Assembly: GCA_003246795.1 (NCBI GenBank) | Contig: QKCS01000234.1 | Location: 1-7,856, forward strand | Reading direction: 5' to 3' | Source of the DNA: Alphaproteobacteria bacterium | GTDB lineage: Bacteria; Pseudomonadota; Alphaproteobacteria; Micropepsales; Micropepsaceae | DNA: 7,856 bases | Shown here: positions 5,509-7,856 of the stretch, piece by piece | Layout of the letters: every line of letters starts with the position of its first letter | How positions within the stretch are numbered: the stretch's first letter is position 1 | The notes under the pieces: model-generated | What the model was told of the DNA's origin: nothing | Databases searched by the model: none | Seen by the model: only the letters and a program-made list of their open reading frames with translations | Position numbers and translations under genes: made by a program

Positions 5509-7195
5509 CGCCCGTCCATCCCGGCCCGCGCGCGAACCGCCCGGGCTTCGCGCCCGTGTGCTCGCCGTCGCGCAATACCGGGACGCCGTTAACGAGCACG
5601 TGCGCGACGCCCGTCGAATATTGATGCGGCTTGGCGTATGTCGCGTGGTCCTGAATCTTCGCCGGATCGAATACGACGACGTCGGCCATGAAGCCCGCAG
5701 CCAGCTGTCCGCGACCCTTCAACCGCAATTGCCGCGCGGGCAAGCCGGTCAGCCGGCGAATCCCGTCCGCCAGCGTGATCACCTTTTCGTCGCGCACGTA
5801 CTTCGCCAGGAACCGCGCGAAGCATCCGTACGCGCGCGGATGCGGATTCGATTCTAAGAACGCGCCCTCCGGCGCCAGGCTCGCCTCGTCCGATCCGACC
5901 GCCGTCCACGGCCATTGGATGTTGCGGCGGATGTTCTCCTCGATCATCACGAAATAGGCCGCGCCCACGCGGCTGTCGTCTTCGATGACGAGGTCGATCA
6001 TCGTGTCCTCGGGCGAAGTGCCGCGCATCGCGGAGACTTCGGCGAGCGTCTTGCCGGTCAGGGGCTTTAGCTTCTCGTTCTTGAACGCGATCAGAATGAC
6101 TTTGTCCGGCCCGCCGGCCGCCTCATAGAGATTCTCCCACCCAACGGCCGGCGCGCGCATCTCGCGGATCACGCGTTTGCGGATCGCGGGTTGCTTCAGC
6201 CGCGCGACCCACGCGTCGTGTCCGCCCGCTTGCACCCATAGCGGCATCGCGGCGTCCAGCCCCGTCGCGCCCGCCGTGTACGTATAAACGTTCGCACTGA
6301 CGTCGATGCCAGCCGCGCGCGCTGCGTTCATCTTGTCGAGGCCGGCTTGGCTCTTCGACCAGTTCTTCTTGCCCGCGGGCTTCATGTGATACATCTGCAC
6401 GGGCGCGCCGGTGCGCCGAGCGATCTCGATCAACTCGTCCAGCGCCTCGAGATAGCGATCCGCCTCGCTGCGGATGTGCGAGATGTAGCCGCCGCCGAAC
6501 TCTGCCGCGGCCTGGGTCAGCGCGACGAGTTCGTCCGTGTCCGCGAAACTTCCCGGCGCATAAATCAGCGACGACCCGACGCCCAATGCCCCCTCGCGCA
6601 TCGACGCGCGCACGAGATCCTGCATGCGCGCGAGCTCGGCAGGCGTCGCTCTGCGGTCGTCGTAGCCGACCTCGTGCACGCGCGCCGTCGCCGCGCCCAG
6701 AAAGGAGGCGACGTTCGTCGACACGCCGCGCCGCTCCAGGAGTTCGAAGTACTCGCCGAACGTCGTCCATTCGATGTCGTATTTGATGTCGCTCTGCCGC
6801 TTGACGGCCTCTTCCTTCATCGCCGGCGTCAGCGGCCCCATCGAACTTCCTTCGCCCATCACCTCCAGCGTCACGCCCTGCCGGATGTCGCTCTGCGACA
6901 GCCCGTCCTCGATCAGGCTCTCGTTCGCCCACGACAGCACGTTGATGAAGCCCGGCGCGACGGCCATGCCGCGCGCATCGACGACCGTCGCCGCCCGCGC
7001 GCCCGAAAGATCGCCGACCGCCACGACGCGGTCGCCGGCGATCCCGACGTCCGCCTCGCGTCCCTCCGCGCCCGTGCCGTCGAACACGGTTCCGCCGCGC
7101 ACCACGACGTCGAACCTCCCGTCGCGCGGCAGCGTCTCGCAGGCGGCGAGCAGGGCGGCGGAGGACGAGGCAAGCAGGAATTGTCGACGATCCAT
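5459..7195 (-). CDS. D-aminoacylase-family amidohydrolase, Tat-type lipoprotein, altered metal site
   Basis: This 578-residue protein belongs to the N-acyl-D-amino-acid deacylase branch of the amidohydrolases. Residues 1-19 (MDRRQFLLASSSAALLAAC) combine a twin-arginine motif with a lipobox, so it is probably exported folded and lipidated at Cys19. The beta-sandwich strand VVRGGTVFDGTG (31-42) and the C-terminal GFMADVVVFDP (501-511) frame the TIM barrel. His240 (YISHIRSE), His270 (MYHMK), Asp436 (GSDEA) and the family motif HPRAYG (452-457) are present. The usual H-x-H after strand 1 is replaced by N-V-L-S-W (85-89), and the Cys of the GNCG segment is replaced by G-E-G-S (114-117). It may therefore bind metal differently; the substrate, perhaps an N-acyl amino acid or peptide, is not proven. 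The ATG at 7195 has GGGGG five bases upstream. The last 17 residues run antisense to the sortase gene and look like read-on beyond the normal end. Confidence 0.88.
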   Translation of the reverse strand: MDRRQFLLASSSAALLAACETLPRDGRFDVVVRGGTVFDGTGAEGREADVGIAGDRVVAVGDLSGARAATVVDARGMAVAPGFINVLSWANESLIEDGLSQSDIRQGVTLEVMGEGSSMGPLTPAMKEEAVKRQSDIKYDIEWTTFGEYFELLERRGVSTNVASFLGAATARVHEVGYDDRRATPAELARMQDLVRASMREGALGVGSSLIYAPGSFADTDELVALTQAAAEFGGGYISHIRSEADRYLEALDELIEIARRTGAPVQMYHMKPAGKKNWSKSQAGLDKMNAARAAGIDVSANVYTYTAGATGLDAAMPLWVQAGGHDAWVARLKQPAIRKRVIREMRAPAVGWENLYEAAGGPDKVILIAFKNEKLKPLTGKTLAEVSAMRGTSPEDTMIDLVIEDDSRVGAAYFVMIEENIRRNIQWPWTAVGSDEASLAPEGAFLESNPHPRAYGCFARFLAKYVRDEKVITLADGIRRLTGLPARQLRLKGRGQLAAGFMADVVVFDPAKIQDHATYAKPHQYSTGVAHVLVNGVPVLRDGEHTGAKPGRFARGPGWTGVKEARRRTRRSALVPA

Positions 7196-7234
7196 GAAAA
7201 CCCCCGAGGAGCTGATAAAAGGCGCAGGCGCGCT
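7196..7234 (-). other. Short spacer between PIN-like gene and amidohydrolase gene
   Basis: Only 39 bases separate the TAG of the PIN-like gene from the ATG of the amidohydrolase. It includes the GGGGG ribosome binding site (about 7201-7205). A GCGC-rich imperfect hairpin followed by CTTTTA is present but too weak to call a terminator. Cotranscription of the two genes is likely. Confidence 0.45.
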
Positions 7235-7856
7235 CTATTGCAGTTGGTATCTAACCTTGTCGCCGTGGATCTGCACGACGCCGCACAGCTTCAACTCTTC
7301 GACGATCGTCGCAACGTCTTTGTCCGTGATGCCGTCGCGGTAGAGCGACTTGATCGTGCTGGCGAGCGCTTTCGCCGTCGACGGTAATGCCGCCGTACGC
7401 TTTTCGAGATTGCGGATCACTTCGCTCACGCGCTCCGACGCGGCTTTCGCAACAGCCTTTGCAGCCGGCTTCGCGGCGGCCTTTTTCGACGCGGCCTTCG
7501 CCGGCGTCGGCTTCGCGGTGGGCTTAGGCGCGGCCTTCGTCACGTGCGCGCGCGGCGCGGGCAGCCGCGCGGCGTTGATTTCCGCGATCGACTTCCAGCG
7601 CGTGCATTCGATGTGACGCGTCTTCAGGTGGCGGATCAGGGGATCGTAGTCGCGGTCCCGCGAAATGACGTGGAACGTGGCGCCGGGATCGGCCGCCGCA
7701 AGTTTGCCGATGTAGTAGGCGATATGCATGTCGAGCGCGTTCGGACCGCGCCCTTCGATTTGAATGTATGAACCCGCGCCGCCTAGTTCCTGCAACGCGC
7801 TGGCAAGGCCGACGGGAACGGACGATTGTCCTTGCCCAACGAACACCATCACCTTG
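7235..7856 (-). CDS. PIN-like domain protein with Lys/Ala/Pro linker and C-terminal winged-helix-like domain (5' end beyond the window)
   Basis: The reading frame is open to the right window edge. The codon before the GTG-ATG pair at 7852-7847 is AAG, and the sequence reads ...KVMVFVGQGQ, an internal beta strand of this family, so the true start and first catalytic Asp lie outside. Residues are counted from 7852. The PIN-like core (1-~85) has GRGPNALDMHIAYYIG with Asp41, and HVISRDRDYDPLI with Asp66/Asp68/Asp70, resembling the acidic cluster of PIN/NYN nucleases. Residues 98-139 are a low-complexity linker of Lys, Ala and Pro like histone H1 tails, suited to nucleic acid binding. Residues 156-205 (LPSTAKALASTIKSLY, then GDKVRYQLQ) look like a small winged helix. 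It is probably an RNA- or DNA-binding ribonuclease-like protein; targets are unknown. The amidohydrolase gene follows on the same strand with no functional link I can name. Confidence 0.85.
   Translation of the reverse strand, partial: KVMVFVGQGQSSVPVGLASALQELGGAGSYIQIEGRGPNALDMHIAYYIGKLAAADPGATFHVISRDRDYDPLIRHLKTRHIECTRWKSIAEINAARLPAPRAHVTKAAPKPTAKPTPAKAASKKAAAKPAAKAVAKAASERVSEVIRNLEKRTAALPSTAKALASTIKSLYRDGITDKDVATIVEELKLCGVVQIHGDKVRYQLQ

Noticed and set aside
7208..7234. Intrinsic terminator after the PIN-like gene
   Set aside because: The GC-rich stem is imperfect and followed only by CTTTTA; the spacing suggests cotranscription.
6347..7387. 346-codon frame on the plus strand opposite the amidohydrolase and PIN-like genes
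   Set aside because: It crosses the boundary of two well-supported genes, and its composition is that of an antisense shadow.

Overview
The window is GC-rich and densely coding, with no RNA genes, insertion sequences or CRISPR arrays that I can see. Gene content (Ada-type/AlkA fusion, class GN 'marine proteobacterial' sortase with its VIT/VWA substrate, Tat-exported amidohydrolase lipoprotein, PIN-like protein with a Lys/Ala/Pro linker) and codon use point to a proteobacterium. It is most likely an alphaproteobacterium of the Caulobacterales/Hyphomonadaceae or Rhizobiales sort; the genus cannot be read from this sequence.

Left part (1-2471). A TetR-like regulator with an unusual extra N-terminal helix-turn-helix-like module runs leftward off the window edge. 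A ~156 bp divergent spacer separates it from a small SRPBCC-fold gene that carries a one-base deletion near 554-555, so it is frameshifted unless this is a sequencing error. A three-domain DNA repair gene follows 36 bp downstream: an Ada-type Cys4 zinc domain, an AraC-type HTH and an AlkA 3-methyladenine glycosylase.

Middle part (2472-5508). A 182 bp spacer holds three 11-bp direct repeats with a TTCA core, spaced like an OmpR/PhoB-type operator. It precedes a two-gene operon: a secreted VIT + VWA protein ending in an LPQTD sorting signal, membrane helix and basic tail, then its dedicated sortase. The stop and start codons of the two genes overlap (TGATG). This is a self-contained Gram-negative sortase/substrate pair: the first gene makes the exported substrate, the second the transpeptidase that cuts and attaches it.

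Right part (5459-7856), leftward strand. A PIN-like nuclease-fold protein, whose N-terminus lies outside the window, is followed after 40 bp by a D-aminoacylase-family amidohydrolase with a Tat/lipoprotein signal. The amidohydrolase lacks the family's HxH and Cys metal ligands. Its 3' end overlaps the 3' end of the sortase gene by 50 bp.

The best leads are the phased repeat upstream of the sortase operon, the sortase pair itself, the altered metal site of the amidohydrolase, and the frameshifted SRPBCC gene.
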